DNA of 64,000 nt from Basidiobolus meristosporus CBS 931.73 (GCA_002104905.1 MCFE01000254.1:49552-113551), one strand, 5' to 3'; counted from the first letter of the stretch, positions 33,790-46,706 are shown. The notes: a model not told the origin generated them from the letters alone. Program-made: numbers and translations.

Positions 33790-35766
33790 CTAAACTTCGC
33801 GGAAATCACCCACAATTAGGCATTTCGGAATTTTACTAATTATCAATAGGTTAGGTGGAGGGAGGGGCGGGGAAGGGGGTCTACACTTTGAACTTAAGAT
33901 GAGACTATCCAAATCATCTTTGTTTAACGGGGTGAACTTCTGGTTCCCCTTAGTGGTGCTGTTCCAGATGGGCGCGTTGGTGGAAGCAAGTGTATTCATG
34001 GAAGGTCCATTGCTACGCTTAGGCTGCTCCTTCTGGCCCAGATTGTCAAGTGATACAAGGCTTCCATGCTTGCCCCAGATGTCGTCTATGTTCAAGTTGG
34101 AGAATTGCTTATTTAAGTCAGGCTAGAAACGCAAAGTTAGACTTCGAGTCGGTGGGAGGGAGCTCTTTGGCGAGTACCTTGTTAGTCTGTGGTGGAGATT
34201 GCTGAGAGGCGGCGTGGCCCATGGGTGATAGGGGTTTAGATGTGGAGGTGGGGGACAAAGTATTGATCGAGTTGGTGGGCTTGTTGTTGCTCGCTGGGAG
34301 ATCGCTGGAGAAGAGGTCAAAGTCCAACAAATTGGTAGTCGTACTAGTACCATTCTGCTTGCCTGAAGTCTGTGGTGCAGACAGTGGCATTACGGGGGCG
34401 CTAGAAGTCAACACAGGTGCGGGGGCCTGGGAGCTTTGAGGCGTAGTTTGGAAATCGCCAAAATCATCATCTAATCATAGCAAGCATAGGTTAATGCAAG
34501 AAACACCCAAAAGGTATGGCACAGCAGTCTACCATCAGCAGTAGCTTGGAATGTTCCCCACTCATCTTCCACTGCGGCGGTTGGTTGACTAGGCTCGTCA
34601 AAGCTGAAGAGATCCATGGTGGGGGCTGGTTCCTTTTTGGTGGCCTTCGTGTTGGTGTCTGAAGTTGCCTTGGGTGTGAAATCACGTTTGGTGGCTTTGG
34701 AGGTGTAGCTGCTACCATTACCAAAGCCATTGCTCACATTGTCGTCGTCGTCGTCATCATCATCATCAAACGCACCTAACAAAAGGGTTAATAACTTGGC
34801 AGGTGTGAAGTGCAGCACATCCCCATTTACCCGATTGAGAGTCGTAGTTGCTATTGCTGTTGGAGTATGAATCGCTGCCGAAACCCTGGTATCGTGAGCG
34901 GCTCCCGCTTCCACTGCTGCTTCCAAATCCACTATCGCTCCCAAATCCTCTGTAACGTGACCCTGAATCCCCGCCAAAGCCAGCTGCTTCCGAGCTCACA
35001 CCAGTGTATTTGTTCCGATTGGCCTTGGCCTTCTTACGCTCCTCTTTGATGTCCTCGGAGTTGCTTAGCAGGTCGACGATTAGCTTCGCGCGTGTACGAA
35101 CTACCAGACGGTGTGTGGTTAGGGACGTAGGACTCCGTCATACGCAAGTACAGATAACAAATACCATTGACTCCTTGGTCCTTGTTCTTTTCGTCAATGT
35201 AATGGAAGCTGCGGAACATCTTGATCATGGATAAATGGCCGCGAGCATCGTCTATCACCTTCTCAGACCCATTCTTGATCAGATACTCGAGAAGCGTAAG
35301 AGCCTGGCAAAAAGCAATCAGTACCATAGGTCTACCCGGCCTATATATCCAAGTATTCTGGAAAGGCGCCAACCTTGTAGATTTGTCTCCAATCTTTGGC
35401 CTCCTTCTCGGTAAACCGCTTGTATATCGTTCCCATAATCTCGTTGAAGTATTGGCTGTTCATAAAGGGAACTTGTGTGAATGGAGATGGCCCCGTTGAG
35501 AATAAACAAGGAAGCAGCTTACAAGTTGTAGGTCCCTTGGGCGATTTCTTGCATCAACGTGCTGGAAGCCCCCCACGGATCGTTGTTGGTGGCTTCTCTA
35601 ACCTTCGCCTCCATCTCAGTGTAATTGTAGACGACATTCTTCCTAAAAATCAGGCGAAAGAAATCAGATGGGCCGCTGCCTTGGTTGTCTGGGGAGAGCG
35701 TACTCACACTTTGGTGATCACCTCTTTGATGTCCCAGAGCGAGTTGATGGAGTTGAACGAGTTCAT
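33790..35766 (-). CDS. ENTH-domain protein, epsin-R/Ent3 type
   Basis: Start ATG at 35764-35766 (MNSFNSINSLWDIKEVITKV). The ENTH domain is split over several exons: NVVYNYTEMEAKVREATNND, PWGASSTLMQEIAQGTY, ALTLLEYLIKNGSEKVIDDA, FHYIDEKNKDQGVN, and after it KLIVDLLSNSEDIKEERKKA with NRNKYTGVSSE. That ending matches CLINT1/Ent3 proteins better than classical epsins. The tail is low-complexity: Gly/Ser/Arg repeats, a poly-Asp run (AFDDDDDDDDDN), and acidic-phenylalanine motifs such as DDFGDFQ that in this family bind the ear of AP-1/GGA adaptors. Role: clathrin-coated transport between Golgi and endosomes. No UIM motif was seen. The last exon start (after an intron ending ttctag at about 34134) and the 3' end at 33790 are less certain. 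Confidence 0.85.
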
Positions 35767-36098
35767 TGCTGATATTCACTTCTCTAGAACAAAGTGACCT
35801 GCGAATACCAAAATTCCTCACGTTTATCACACTCCCAGCATGAAAGGACGATTGTAGCTTTGTAGAGAGTTGATTGGACAGAAACACGCATTCATTTCCA
35901 CAAATCCAATATGATGGCCATGTTAGTCGACTCACTGATCGATCCCCCACCCGTTCTGGCATAAACTGCAACACAAGCCAACGATTTCATATCATTCAAC
36001 TCACATACACACTCTCAATACTCTTTATGGAACATCATACATGCGTAATATACTACGTTGTGCGCAGGGTTTTATTGGAATGCTTTTAATATAGTAAT

Positions 36099-36593
36099 TT
36101 ACAATTGACCACAGGCATCAACGGTGATCTTCTTGACAGTTCTACCGCTGGAGGTACCGAACTTCTCAACAGCTCTGATAACATCCATTCCCTCAACGAC
36201 GGAACCGAAGACGACGTGCTTACCATCCAACCAGGCGGTCTTCTCGGTACAGATGAAGAATTGGGAGCCGTTGGTGTTGGGTCCAGCGTTGGCCATGGAG
36301 AGGATACCGGGTCCGGTGTGCTTCAAGGTGAAGTTCTCATCGGGGAATCTCTCGCCGTAGATGGACTTACCACCGGTACCGTTGTGGCGGGTGAAGTCAC
36401 CACCTTGGCACATGAATTGGGGAATGACACGGTGGAAGATGCTGCCAGCATAACCGTATCCCTTCTCACCAGTGCAGAGAGCACGGAAGTTCTCGGCGGT
36501 CTTGGGGACAACATCGGCACGGAGTTCCATGACGACACGACCAAGGGGTTGGGCATCAGCAGAGATATCGAAGTAGACACGGGGGTTGGACAT
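36099..36593 (-). CDS. CPR1: Cyclophilin A-type peptidyl-prolyl isomerase
   Basis: A 164-residue, intronless, cytosolic cyclophilin of standard length. It begins [20 protein letters not shown]. Catalytic and cyclosporin-binding residues are present: [16 protein letters not shown] (active Arg, Phe, Gln), the [15 protein letters not shown] block, and [10 protein letters not shown] (the Trp that governs cyclosporin binding). It ends [11 protein letters not shown]. It catalyses cis-trans isomerisation of Xaa-Pro bonds and in fungi is the cytosolic cyclosporin A target. Its codon use is strongly biased (mostly C-ending), as for a highly expressed gene. No signal or targeting peptide. Confidence 0.95.
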   Translation of the reverse strand: MSNPRVYFDISADAQPLGRVVMELRADVVPKTAENFRALCTGEKGYGYAGSIFHRVIPQFMCQGGDFTRHNGTGGKSIYGERFPDENFTLKHTGPGILSMANAGPNTNGSQFFICTEKTAWLDGKHVVFGSVVEGMDVIRAVEKFGTSSGRTVKKITVDACGQL

Positions 36594-36648
36594 GGTGAAG
36601 AAAGTCTGAAGGAAAGACTGGTTGGGTTACCCAATAGGGATCTGCAAG

Positions 36649-36660
36649 ATTTATATATCA
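36649..36660 (-). promoter_or_regulatory. TATA-like element of cyclophilin gene
   Basis: The minus strand reads TGATATATAAAT about 55-65 bp upstream of the cyclophilin ATG. AT-rich box in the right place for a strongly expressed gene. Confidence 0.45.
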
Positions 36661-36706
36661 AGCCCGATCGTTCCTGAGGAAAAAAAACAAAGCAATAAAC
36701 CAACAA

Positions 36707-37229
36707 TGCTTGGCCGGGTCTCCCATTGGTCTACCGGAGATGACGCGTCATGGTATTTGCACTGGTAAATGTTGAGCATCAATTTTGTGCAAGCCAAAAG
36801 AATCCTGTCGAAACTTCATGATTCGCCTCGAATGTTCACCTGCCATCTGCCTGATTGCTAGATTGCCTGATTGCCTGATTTACTATGATTCACCTATCCT
36901 TTGCTATTACCAGACATCCGTTTGCTTCGCGAATTATTTGTTGCGGAATAGCAGAGGCTGTATGATATTGGTGAATCCTTGTTTTGTCAGGATGTGGCTT
37001 GGGTGTAGATGCGTCATGAAAGATAAGATCATTTCCCTGAGGATGGCAATATCAGCTCAGTGTGGTCTTTATTTGGCTGCTTTGGTTCTCAGCAATGGAA
37101 GCATTGCTGTTATTGGCAATTCGAGGATGGCGGGTGGTGGGTGGTGGGTGGTAGATAGTAATTAACATTATGTACATGGAGGAGATTGCCAGTGGGTTGG
37201 GTTAGGGTTGGGTGTGTCGTTCACACGCT
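36707..37229. other. Intergenic stretch with a GGTGGGTGG repeat
   Basis: No gene recognised. A G-rich run, cgggtggtgggtggtgggtg (about 37132-37155), lies on the plus strand and could form a G-quadruplex. The interval separates the cyclophilin promoter from the CDC23 3' end. Confidence 0.4.
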
Positions 37230-39570
37230 CTAATATACAGTTCTCGAGTGGATCGGTGTCTCCAATGCATTGGATGCCTTCGTGCAATTTCTTAGCTCTC
37301 GAAGTAAAGCCTTGGCTTCCTCCTTTTCCTATTCAGTCTAATTGTTAGCCTTCTTATGTGAGCCATGGCTCGGCTTTTAAGGACTTACCGGCCCATTGTA
37401 CTTGAGCACTTCAGTGACATATTCTTCTGCCTCTTTGAAGTTCCCTCTTTTCTTTTCGTAGTAAGCAAGGAACAGGCATGTCTCGACCAGATCAATGCTA
37501 TGGTTCTGGAAGACGGGTTAGCACGGATACGAGGGGTCCGGGATATACGAGTGCAACTCACATCTTGGATCTTGGTTTGCTTCAAGCTCAAGTGATAATA
37601 ATATGCGGCCGTATCTTGCTGATCCAGTTTCTTGTAGAGATTTCCCAACTTGTTCAGAGCAATCACCTCATTCTCTGAGCCCAATAAGGCTCGTTTGTAG
37701 CATTTGATTGCTTCTACGTCTTGATTTAGGATTTCGTAGCAACCAGCAAGGGCACACCACATTCGTGCGTCGTATGGTCTATTCAAAGCAGAGGTTAGTT
37801 TGGTGAGTGGGGCAAGACTCGCCCTTGGTGCCCTTACCTCAATGCGGTGGCTCTCTGATAGTAATACAAGCTATAATATGGCATCCGCAAAACCTCGTAC
37901 GTTTGACCAAGACCGTACCAGGCACGGTAGTCCTTGGTATTGATATCTATAACAACGATTGTTGTTAGCTGGTGGATGCCAGAAGGAATCCAATGACTGA
38001 AGCTTACCAACGGCTCGGCGATACGCTTCAATAGCAGCATGCGTATTCTTCATCTCAACATACTCGTGACCCATCAAAGTCCAAGCAGAAAGATACTTTC
38101 GGTTCAGCTTCAGAGCTCGTTTAAAGTGAATGACCGCCTTTTCGTGCTCTCCTTTGAGACTAAAGTAATTTCCTATGTGAAAGATGAGCAACCACAGTCT
38201 AGCGCATGAACGGTTTAGAACTCCAAATTCACCTATGATACAGCACGTCTCGGGGCGATATTTGTCCACACAAGCGCTATTGTGAGCCAAGAAGCTTAGC
38301 TTGGCCTTCTTTTCCATGACGTAAAGCACATTAGAGTAGGTGTCTAGATTGTCCAGGCGGAAGGGGTCTTTCTCAATCAGCTCATCGAAAATGGCCTCTG
38401 CTTCATCAAATTCTGCAACGACGTTTGTTAGACGCACTCTCGTACCGTGGGTGGCGTAACTTACTTACCCCGTGTATTGTAGAAATGCATGGCTTTTTGA
38501 GTTTTCAAATAATCACTCCCCGGGAATAGGCATAGCAGCAACTCCAGGTCTTGCTGTATCAACTCGGTGTTGAAATGTAGCTCGTTCGCCGTATGTGTGA
38601 CGAAGAATTTCGCCATGAAATGGTTGTTCAGCTCCGGGAGGATTTTCTCGAGCTGGGGGAAAGGAATCAGACATGTTCACTTCTACCGAGCGAAATGAAG
38701 CATACATACAGTATCTTGATTGCTAATACATCCGGAGAGCTCAAGCCAAGCACTCCAGTTGTACGGGTACTTGTTGAGTGACTTCACCAGAGCATCCACC
38801 GCCTTCTGCTCCATGTTCTTCTTCAAAAGGATCAAAGCATACCTGGTCGCGACGGTTTAGCGAATCTACACGGTGCTTGCCAAGTGAAAATAAAGTTGAC
38901 GTACAGATACAAACAAAAAGAGTCCAACTCGTCTACAAGATACAACGGCTCCAAGTCTTCCAATATTTCCGAAACATTCTCGTTCAGAATTCGCTTTTCG
39001 TCGGCCAAGCCTAGGAATGTTTAAGCTATTCAACGGAAGGATAACTTGACCAATAGCCGCGATCACCAACATACCCATGATGTCTTGGTTTTTCTCCTCC
39101 TTTTTCTTTTCGCCCGACTAAATCCAATTCAACCGCATCAGCACGTGCGCTATCCAACCAGCCATACCGCTCTTTCTTACCAGATATTTCGCATACAACT
39201 TGAGGAATCTCGATTTGTTGTCCGAGGCGTCTCTAAGGGTGTAGCTGCATCTGTCGAATTCCCTCAAGTCAAAATACGACTTGGCCAACTGGTATCTATC
39301 TGCCACCTGTGGCTCTTGGAAGACCTCGCTCTCGGCTAGCTCTAGAGTATTTAAATCAAGAAAAGGAAAATCACCAATATTAATAGGCTCCGTCTCTTCA
39401 AGACCACTCAACGTCTCTGAAAGCCTGTATGTTTGGACGCATGAGTATCGGTCCCCGCTTGCAACTTGACTGAAGAACAGCAAATACCATTTTGTGCTGT
39501 GGAATAGCCCTCGCTCGCCACAACGTCTTACTCCCTCACGTAATTGATTTCGAATGATGGCTTGGGGCAT
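37230..39570 (-). CDS. CDC23: Anaphase-promoting complex subunit 8 (Cdc23)
   Basis: Start ATG at 39568-39570 ([20 protein letters not shown]), stop at 37230 (ends PIHSRTVY). About 12 exons. The N-terminal part has [20 protein letters not shown] and [10 protein letters not shown]. The TPR array follows: [100 protein letters not shown] and [20 protein letters not shown]. The [20 protein letters not shown] and [11 protein letters not shown] blocks are hallmarks of APC8. The protein is a scaffold of the APC/C ubiquitin ligase that triggers anaphase. Divergent from MRE11 with 300 bp between start codons. Confidence 0.92.
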
Positions 39571-39869
39571 GTTTGATTACGATGACACTATATCTTCTAT
39601 AGGAAAATGCAAGTTCAAGTATTTTTCCCTTCAAGCAAGCTGCTCAGTGTATTTACAGTAGTAAGTATACCAAACAGAGTGGAGTCAAGCTAATGTTTAT
39701 GCTTCCACAAAAACCCGCTCCATGCACGTGACCTGAAGGGTCAAAATAAACAAAGCTTTTTTATGGTATTTCCAGTGAATGGCCGAACGATTCGGCCATT
39801 GGGCAGATTCGGATGAAGCTATCTCGTTCGAATCATTTACGTTCCGAGTGCACTTGAGACACGTCGAGT
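39571..39869. promoter_or_regulatory. Divergent promoter CDC23 / MRE11
   Basis: The whole 299 bp between two start codons on opposite strands must carry both promoters. It includes the palindrome CGAACGATTCGG near 39783-39794. No TATA box clearly assigned. Confidence 0.5.
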
Positions 39870-42728
39870 ATGTTGCCACCGGAAGATACTTTTCGTATAT
39901 TGATTGCCACAGACAATCACTTGGGGTATTTGGAGAAGGATCCCATACGCGGGAAAGATTCTTTCACCGCATTTGAAGAGATATTGAAGTTGGCTCGAAG
40001 GGAGCAGGTTGGATATACACTTCTATTTTTATGACTGTGGTTTGAGGTGATGATGGTCGCCGGGTGTGTCACCAAGTACGAAACACTGATCCCTTTCTAT
40101 CTCCTTTCGAAAAGGTGGACTTTATTTTACTGGGTGGCGACTTGTTTCATGAGAACAAACCATCAAGAAAAACCTTGTACCAAACCATGGCCTTACTCCG
40201 TGAATATTGCATGGGAGATAAGCCATGCAAAATGGAATACCTCAGTGATCAGTCAGTCAACTTCCCTGACAGGTTTGTGGTGATAAGTAGACGCTCCATC
40301 AACTGTAACAAAGAGTAACGTCCGATTCGACCTCGAATAATTCAGGTTTGCCACCGTGAATTATCAGGATCCCAACTACAATGTTAGCATACCAGTGTTT
40401 TCGATCCATGGAAACCACGATGATCCTTCTGGTGTAAGTCTATAGTACCCTTCAAGCAGTGTTGATTGTTCTACTCAAACGGTTTTTCCATCAGGACGGC
40501 AACTTGGCAGCCTTGGACCTTCTCTCGGTATCAGGGCTAGTGAATTATTTTGGGAGAGCGAAGGAGGTAGATGAGATCACCATCAGCCCAATCCTGCTAC
40601 GCAAAGGAAACTCTAGGTTGGCCTTGTATGGCCTAGGAAACATACGAGACGAGCGTCTCCATCGCACCTTCATTCAGAAGAAAGTAAAAATACTGCGCCC
40701 GCGGAAATCATCGGACGTCTGGTTCAACTTGATGGTTTTGCATCAAAACAGGTATTAAGGCAAGAGTCTTCGCGGCATCGATGATCTTTCAATCTAACCA
40801 AGGCTTGTGGCCTCATCCAGGATTGCACACGGCGCAACCAACTACATCCCAGAGTCATTTTTGGACGAGTTTCTCGACCTTGTGCTTTGGGGCCATGAGC
40901 ATGAATGTCTGATCGATCCTGTCATGAACCAGCAGCAGCAATTTTACATCACGCAACCTGGCTCCTCAGTCGCGACATCCCTTTGCGAAGGAGAGTCCCA
41001 GCTCAAGTAAGTAGGAAATGAACACCACCCGAGGACAAAGGCAGAAAGAGCTAACCTTCGGCCCAAGACACATAGCCATCCTGAATATTTGCAATAACGA
41101 GTTTGAAATGGAGAAATATCCATTGAGAAGCGTCCGACCCTTTATTATTGAGGATGTGGTTCTCTCCGAGGTTGATGGACTGAGGCCCACCGACTCCAAA
41201 GGGGTGATCAAGCACCTCAATGAGAAAATCACCGACCTCATCGGCCAGGCCAAGGAGAGCTGGGAGCAGAGAATGGCCGAGACCGGGGAGGCAATCGACG
41301 AGAACACCGAATTCCCAAAGCCACTTATCAGACTGAGGGTACTTGATTTCCCTTTGCATCCCATGCGCCTCGTTTTCTCACCTCACTTTAGGTCGAGTAC
41401 AGTGGTGGGTTCAACTCCTTCAACCCACAAAGATTCGGTCAGCAATTTGTGGAGCAAGTCGCTAACCCCAAAGACATTATTCACTTCTACCGACGCCGCA
41501 GCTACACAGGTACGTGGGTTTCACAATGCCTTGACGGGTCGGCATTCTAACCGAAGTCAAGACAATAAGAAGATAGCGAAGATCACGCCCGAGCAGCTTG
41601 CAGGGATTATACCAGAGCGGCTGGACCATTTCAAGGTGGAAGATCTGATAGAAGAGTTTCTAAATGCCCAGAAGTTGGACGTGTTGCCCGAAACCGAGCT
41701 TATCGACGCTGTCCGGATATTTGTAGAAAAGGACGATCGAGACGCGATCAAAGAGTATGTTGCATATGCCGGTCGGATCTTGTATGCAAAGGCTTCTAAC
41801 ATGAATTGGAAAGGTTTGTCTCCGGCTCGTTGGATAAGACCAGGGGATACCTTCATAATGAGGCCACCTCCATTGATGACTCTGAGCTGAAGAGAGAGGT
41901 AGACACAAGCACTGTACGCGGGTGTAATCCTTATTAACCCTCACATGATCACCAGGCCGCAAAGGAAAAAAAGCAAAGACTTGAGCGATACCTTCAAACC
42001 CATTCGAACAGAGACGCAGTCATCATTGATCATAAGGCACCCCTTCACCGAAACCAAAAACTCCACCTTATCATGAATACTAACCTGGGTCAATGTAGCC
42101 ATCCAAAGAACGAAGCGAAGCAACATCGGATCAGCAATCCAGTTCCGAAGAGGAGCTCTCTGCGCCGACGAAGATTCGAAAAACCACGGCCACCAAAAGA
42201 GGGGGCAAAAAGGCTGCTACCACGAGTCGAGCCGCTGCACCCGCGAGAAAGCCACGAGCAACACGAGGTCGCGCCAAGATAGTACCATCCGAATCGGTAA
42301 AACCCCATTCAACAGCAAAGCTCGAAAAACACTGACTGATCTTTGCAAACTCAATCTACAGGAGATCAGCGAGGATGACCTACTAGTCGAAGCCACCCCA
42401 ATGGAGACCGATGAAATCGAGGATGTGGCGCCCAAGTCGTCCACCCAAAGGAATAAACCCAGAGCAGCTCCGTATGAATCTTCTCCCCATCGCTTATCAA
42501 CACTAGGAATGCTAACCACGATGCCAGTACTCTTTCTAGGGGCACTCGACAATCAAAGCTGAATTTCCTAAGCTCCCAGAATGATCATGTATGCAGCGTT
42601 TTTCTTGGATTGGCCTATTCATATGTACTAACCGAAGAAAACAGAATGCCGGTGAGGAAGACACATTCGCCAGCTTCACCTCTGCTGCGGGCACTGGCCG
42701 TAGAAACCTCCGACGAAACAGAGGATGA
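39870..42728 (+). CDS. MRE11: Double-strand break repair nuclease Mre11
   Basis: The start ATG at 39870 gives [20 protein letters not shown]. An upstream ATG at 39779 is in another frame and was not used. All phosphoesterase motifs are present: ATDNHLG (I), [14 protein letters not shown] (II), [12 protein letters not shown] (III), MVLHQNR (IV) and [12 protein letters not shown] (V). Downstream come [20 protein letters not shown], the capping domain with [16 protein letters not shown] and FYRRRSYT, and the region around [20 protein letters not shown]. The tail is basic, with [20 protein letters not shown] (a GAR/KA-like DNA-binding stretch), and ends [10 protein letters not shown] with TGA at 42726-42728. 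About nine introns. Works with Rad50 and Nbs1/Xrs2 in end resection, checkpoint signalling and telomere upkeep. Confidence 0.92.
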
Positions 42729-43116
42729 TGTGCACAAGAACCTTTGCTTGCTTCTCGCATAAGCTAACAGTAACAAATACATCGATTTCAACATGCATCT
42801 ATCCCGGCTTGATTGAAATGGCATAAAATACCTAGTGTTGCTAGACGATATTCAAGGATCCCAAGTATAGCCAGGACCTTGATACGCGAAATAGCAATCA
42901 ATCTACAAATGCAATTTACACATAATTCCGGAATTTCGCGATAGCATTACATGGATCTGGTTGTCAATGATTTAATTAAATGGGATTTATTTTCGTGTAA
43001 AGAGAAATTTGACGTTTCAAGTTCAAACAGATACTACAAAAGGTTTGATTATATCTAATGACAACGAAACGCATTCGTGTGGGTTGTATAGGGGAAGAGA
43101 GGCCATGAATACTCGT
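42729..43116. other. Convergent intergenic region MRE11 / COX
   Basis: Short AT-rich region holding both 3' ends. No gene or repeat seen. Confidence 0.4.
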
Positions 43117-43684
43117 TTAATAGTTGGGGTTAACGACGTTAACGTGCTCGTACTTGTAGACACAACCGCACTCGGGGCAACGATCAATATCATGACCCTT
43201 CTCGACGGTGATCCAGATGTTTTCGTGTGAGTCAGATGGGAAACCGGTGCATCCAATGTAACGGAAATCATCACAAGTCTTCACCAAGATAGGGTTTTGC
43301 TTGGTTCCGTGGTGGGTCAAGGTCAAAGGCTCCATATCGAAGAACTCCTTGCCTTCCATCTTGGCCAAAATTTCCATACGCTCTAAACCGGTAGATTGCT
43401 CAAGATCAGTGGGAATGGTACCGGCTTTAGCTCCAGGACCAAGGAGAGGCTCGACTTCCTTGTGGTGATCGTCATGGCCGTGAGCTAAAGAAAGAGGTTA
43501 GGCTCGGACTTCAAAGGCTTCAATGGAATGGCAGAACGGGTAAAGGTAACGCAAAGGGTGAGAAAAGGTATTTACCGCCAAAACGAGCAGGAAGAACGGA
43601 GAAGGCCTTGACTTGAGTTCTGGACAAAGCGTTGGCTCTGACGACAGAGGAAACAGCAGCACGACGGAGAACAGCGAATGACAT
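43117..43684 (-). CDS. COX4: Cytochrome c oxidase subunit Vb family (yeast Cox4)
   Basis: Start ATG at 43682-43684, two exons. Exon 1 encodes a mitochondrial presequence, MSFAVLRRAAVSSVVRANAL with SRTQVKAFSVLPARFG (Arg/Ala/Ser-rich, no acidic residues). Exon 2 encodes the mature part: AHGHDDHHKEVEPLLGPGAK, LERMEILAKMEGKEFFDMEP, and the zinc-binding segment with CTGFPSDSHENIWI and RCPECGCVYKY (Cys residues of the COX5B zinc site). It ends VNPNY. It is a nuclear-coded, zinc-binding structural subunit of complex IV in the inner mitochondrial membrane. The symbol follows yeast; the mammalian name is COX5B. Highly biased codon use suggests strong expression. Confidence 0.93.
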
Positions 43685-44658
43685 TTGGTTTACGACTGTA
43701 TCAGGGTAAAGGAGTACTTAAAAGAGGACAGAACGAGGTTCTCGAGGACAAAAAACTGATGGAGTAGAACAAATGGACTTGTTTAGTGTAAGTAATCTTA
43801 ACCACGATCGAAAAAATTTGGGGTAAAGTGCAGGGGTTAGCTTCTCTTGGGGAATTATCCTGACTCCTTCATTGACCAAATCCTGATAATATTAAGCATT
43901 TGTATGGCGTCCAAAAGAATCAAACAAATGTTGGTGAGGATTTAGTTGGAGTTGCTTGCAATAGCACCATACCCCACACTCAATCCCCCCACAATGAACC
44001 CAGCCTTCGCGAAGTCTGGATGGAATCTGAATCACCTTCCATTCGTTCTAGACTCTTGATACCCAGGTACTTGATGAAATTTTATCCCTATTTCCGCTAA
44101 CGATCTACAATTAGCCAAAACCTGTTTAAACGGATCAATTGGGTTAGATTTGTGTTTAGTGGTGCTAAGCTGTTTAGTCGGGCAGAAACCATTGGAGTGT
44201 CCTATTTGGATGTACGATAAAATCGAACTCGTGGCCACTGCTGCATAGCCAATCAACGCTACTGATTGAATTTAAGCGAACTGGCCGAGTTAATCATCAT
44301 TGGATCGGCGGACAAAACTCACTTGAATAAATCTCTGAAAGTCAACAGTGGTGCAAGCAGATCCATTAGGTCCTTGCTTTTTCCCTTTAAGCTTAGCATA
44401 CACGCTTCGTATGGATTCCCAAGATTTTTCCTTACCATCGATGCCCGCCCAACTGACTGTATCAATTTTTTATCTGGAACTCACGGGAACATGGATAAAA
44501 ATTTCCAAACGTTAAATAAACCTGGACGTCCCCTACTCGTCAATTTTTCCTTGCTGTTCTCCATCTCCCTTAACTTTCCAGTTGACCCTTCATCCAAGTT
44601 CTTCCCTAATAGAAAGCCCTACTTTATTACCCAAGTCAGCTTACCTATACATAAAACA
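43685..44658. other. Intergenic, COX promoter and C2H2 upstream region
   Basis: No gene. A frame open from 44266 runs into the downstream zinc-finger gene, but its first codon is TTG and its composition is non-coding-like before the ATG at 44659. Confidence 0.4.
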
Positions 44659-45502
44659 ATGACTAGCGTATTGTCTTCCACTTCAACGCCCCCCAACGGC
44701 CTTAATGTAAAATTGCGACTTTCACAATCAGAGGTGTCATCTGTCCCTCAGACAGATTCTTCTCCTGACACGACAGAACCAGACTCAACTATCTTTACTC
44801 AAGAGAAGCCAAAGGAGACTTCAGATTCTACCTCCAGTGTTGATACGACCCCTAGCAAGAGGCCACTTTCTAGGTATCTTTGATATTTCACCCAAATCTG
44901 TGCCCTATCGAGTGCTAATCTTTTGTTAGCCCCGACAGTATTAATCGTAACGGCGCACCCATTCATGAGGGTAAGTCAATCTGTACAGATGATCATAGAG
45001 TAATACCAAAACCAGTGCACAACGAGAGTGTTAAACCTTCGCTTTTTTCACAGACTCAATTGCCAATAATGCTCAAGTAGACACTAAACTCGCGGGAGTA
45101 GAGCGCCCAAGAAAATGGCAGAAACGTGCCTTAGTCATTCGAACTCTAACAGGGGAGGTATCTTTTTCTTCATGGCGCCCAGGTACACACCTCTGTAGAT
45201 ATATCGATTGATTAAACATAAGACTGACTTCTTTAACTCATCCACTAGATGGCCCACCTTTGGTTAAACGACCTGTCGTGGTCGAGAAGTTCAACTCACC
45301 CCACCCTGTTGTTGACTCTACCAGGCCTGTACCATGCACCTACCCAGGGTGTAATCGTAACTTTGCAGACCAGAATGGTCTCACTAAGCATATGGTTGTT
45401 CATGGGCCGAAAACATTCTTTTGTGGTTTGGATGGGTGTGTGAAAAGCTTTGCAGATCGCACGCGCTTGAGAAGACATCAGCGAGGTGTTCATGGGCAAT
45501 AA
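44659..45502 (+). CDS. C2H2 zinc-finger protein, two C-terminal fingers
   Basis: Four exons: 44659-44873, 44930-44970, 45054-45182, 45249-45502. The start MTSVLSSTSTPPNGLNVK has a good AAAACA context. The first half is Ser/Thr/Pro-rich and probably disordered. The fingers are CTYPGCNRNFADQNGLTKH with VVH, and CGLDGCVKSFADRTRLRRHQ with RGVH, immediately before the stop at 45502. About 212 residues. A transcription factor is likely; I do not recognise the target or a named orthologue. The finger spacing and the FADQNGLTKH helix differ from the SFP1-like protein at 27070, so these are not recent duplicates. Confidence 0.75.
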
Positions 45503-45977
45503 GATGATTACGGAGTTGCCATTCAATGATATCCTTGGCATATAGTATGTAGTATGGTGCCACACGGAGCTGCACCTTCTTTGTACAATTTTTATGAGAT
45601 ATAGATGATTGTCCACTTACGCCGCTTTTATTACCGGAGATTTTTGTCTGTAGATAGTCATAACCACATCCAAACTTAACACTTCAACTAGGGCATTTTA
45701 ATTGTGAATTGTGAGAGCTTCGGATTACTAGCAGTATTATTAATATCAATAAATCCATGAACCAGATTATTTTACATTTGAAACGTATTTGATCAGAATG
45801 TATATATGAACGATGATTCCTTCCATATTGCTGAATCGCAATTAGCTATCTTTCAGCAACGCTGATCGTCGCGTAACAAGGTAATCGTTTAGAGATAGAC
45901 CCATGTCATTGAAAATCTGTGATCATGTTGCCAGCACTTTTGTTGGCTCCTTAAAGTTCATGGTTCGAAAAGATGTC
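45503..45977. other. AT-rich intergenic region
   Basis: No coding feature; it holds the 3' end of the C2H2 gene and the flank of an LTR. Confidence 0.35.
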
Positions 45978-46511
45978 TGTTGTTTGTAATTGAGGGAATT
46001 CTCAGGTCAGCAGTCGATACAACCCGGGTTGCAATCCGAGTGTACCTGGGTTTTGTTAATCACAATTTAGTAATAACACCCATTTACATCATAAAGAAAA
46101 CTATTGTTATTATTAAAATAACAGGTAAAAGTTTCCTACTGAGAATTGATTTCACCCACTCCAGAATCAATACTTTTAAATCTGACCATCTCATTAGGGA
46201 TATTGTGGGATTTTATATATTGAAGATTCCTAATTTTCTTGATTCGAACCAAACCTCCCTGCATCGTTCACAACTGCTGGTTGACACAGGCGATGGGATC
46301 TTATACCCTTACAAAGGGTACCTTTCAAGTGGTGAGACGCATAAAATCTGCCAACCGCATGTAGGAAACACTTTTTTATCTCTAATTCATAACTTGGTAC
46401 CTACATGGATCACTTCAAATTAGCCAAGTATCGTATATTTTGGTGATGTTTCTTAGTTGTGGAAATGTCTAAAATATGGGCCTTTTCTCAAAATTTACAT
46501 CATATATCACA
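45978..46511 (-). repeat. LTR of another retroelement family, with adjoining polypurine tract
   Basis: Minus-oriented. It starts TGTGATATATGATG at 46511 and ends ..ACAAACAACA at 45978. A TATA-like GGGTATAAGATCCC lies near 46300. Just upstream in element sense is GATGGGGGAG (46512-46521), a fitting polypurine tract, so this is a 3' LTR and the sequence 46512-46680 would be the end of the element's interior, truncated. No second LTR or coding domain was found; the family is unrelated to the main copia LTR. Confidence 0.5.
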
Positions 46512-46706
46512 CTCCCCCATCTTCAGTTACCCTTGACGGTAAACGACTATCATGTGTTTATTCAAAATAACCGCACTCATATTATTCCAGACCAACAATT
46601 CTCGAATGCTTACAAAATTTTCGACATGGGACATAGCTAGATATTGCACAGCATCGATTAGTTACCCGTTGGACGAGTAAAATATATATATTCAATATCA
46701 ACCGAA

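Noticed and set aside
36105-36677. 190-residue open frame on the plus strand
   Set aside because: Exact antisense shadow of the cyclophilin gene; arises from its strong codon bias.
39779-39976. Upstream ATG frame before MRE11
   Set aside because: Different frame from all Mre11 motifs; the ATG at 39870 gives the conserved N-terminus.
45980-46423. 147-residue open frame
   Set aside because: It lies inside the LTR 45978-46511, has no ATG start in a good context and no domain; chance frame in LTR DNA.
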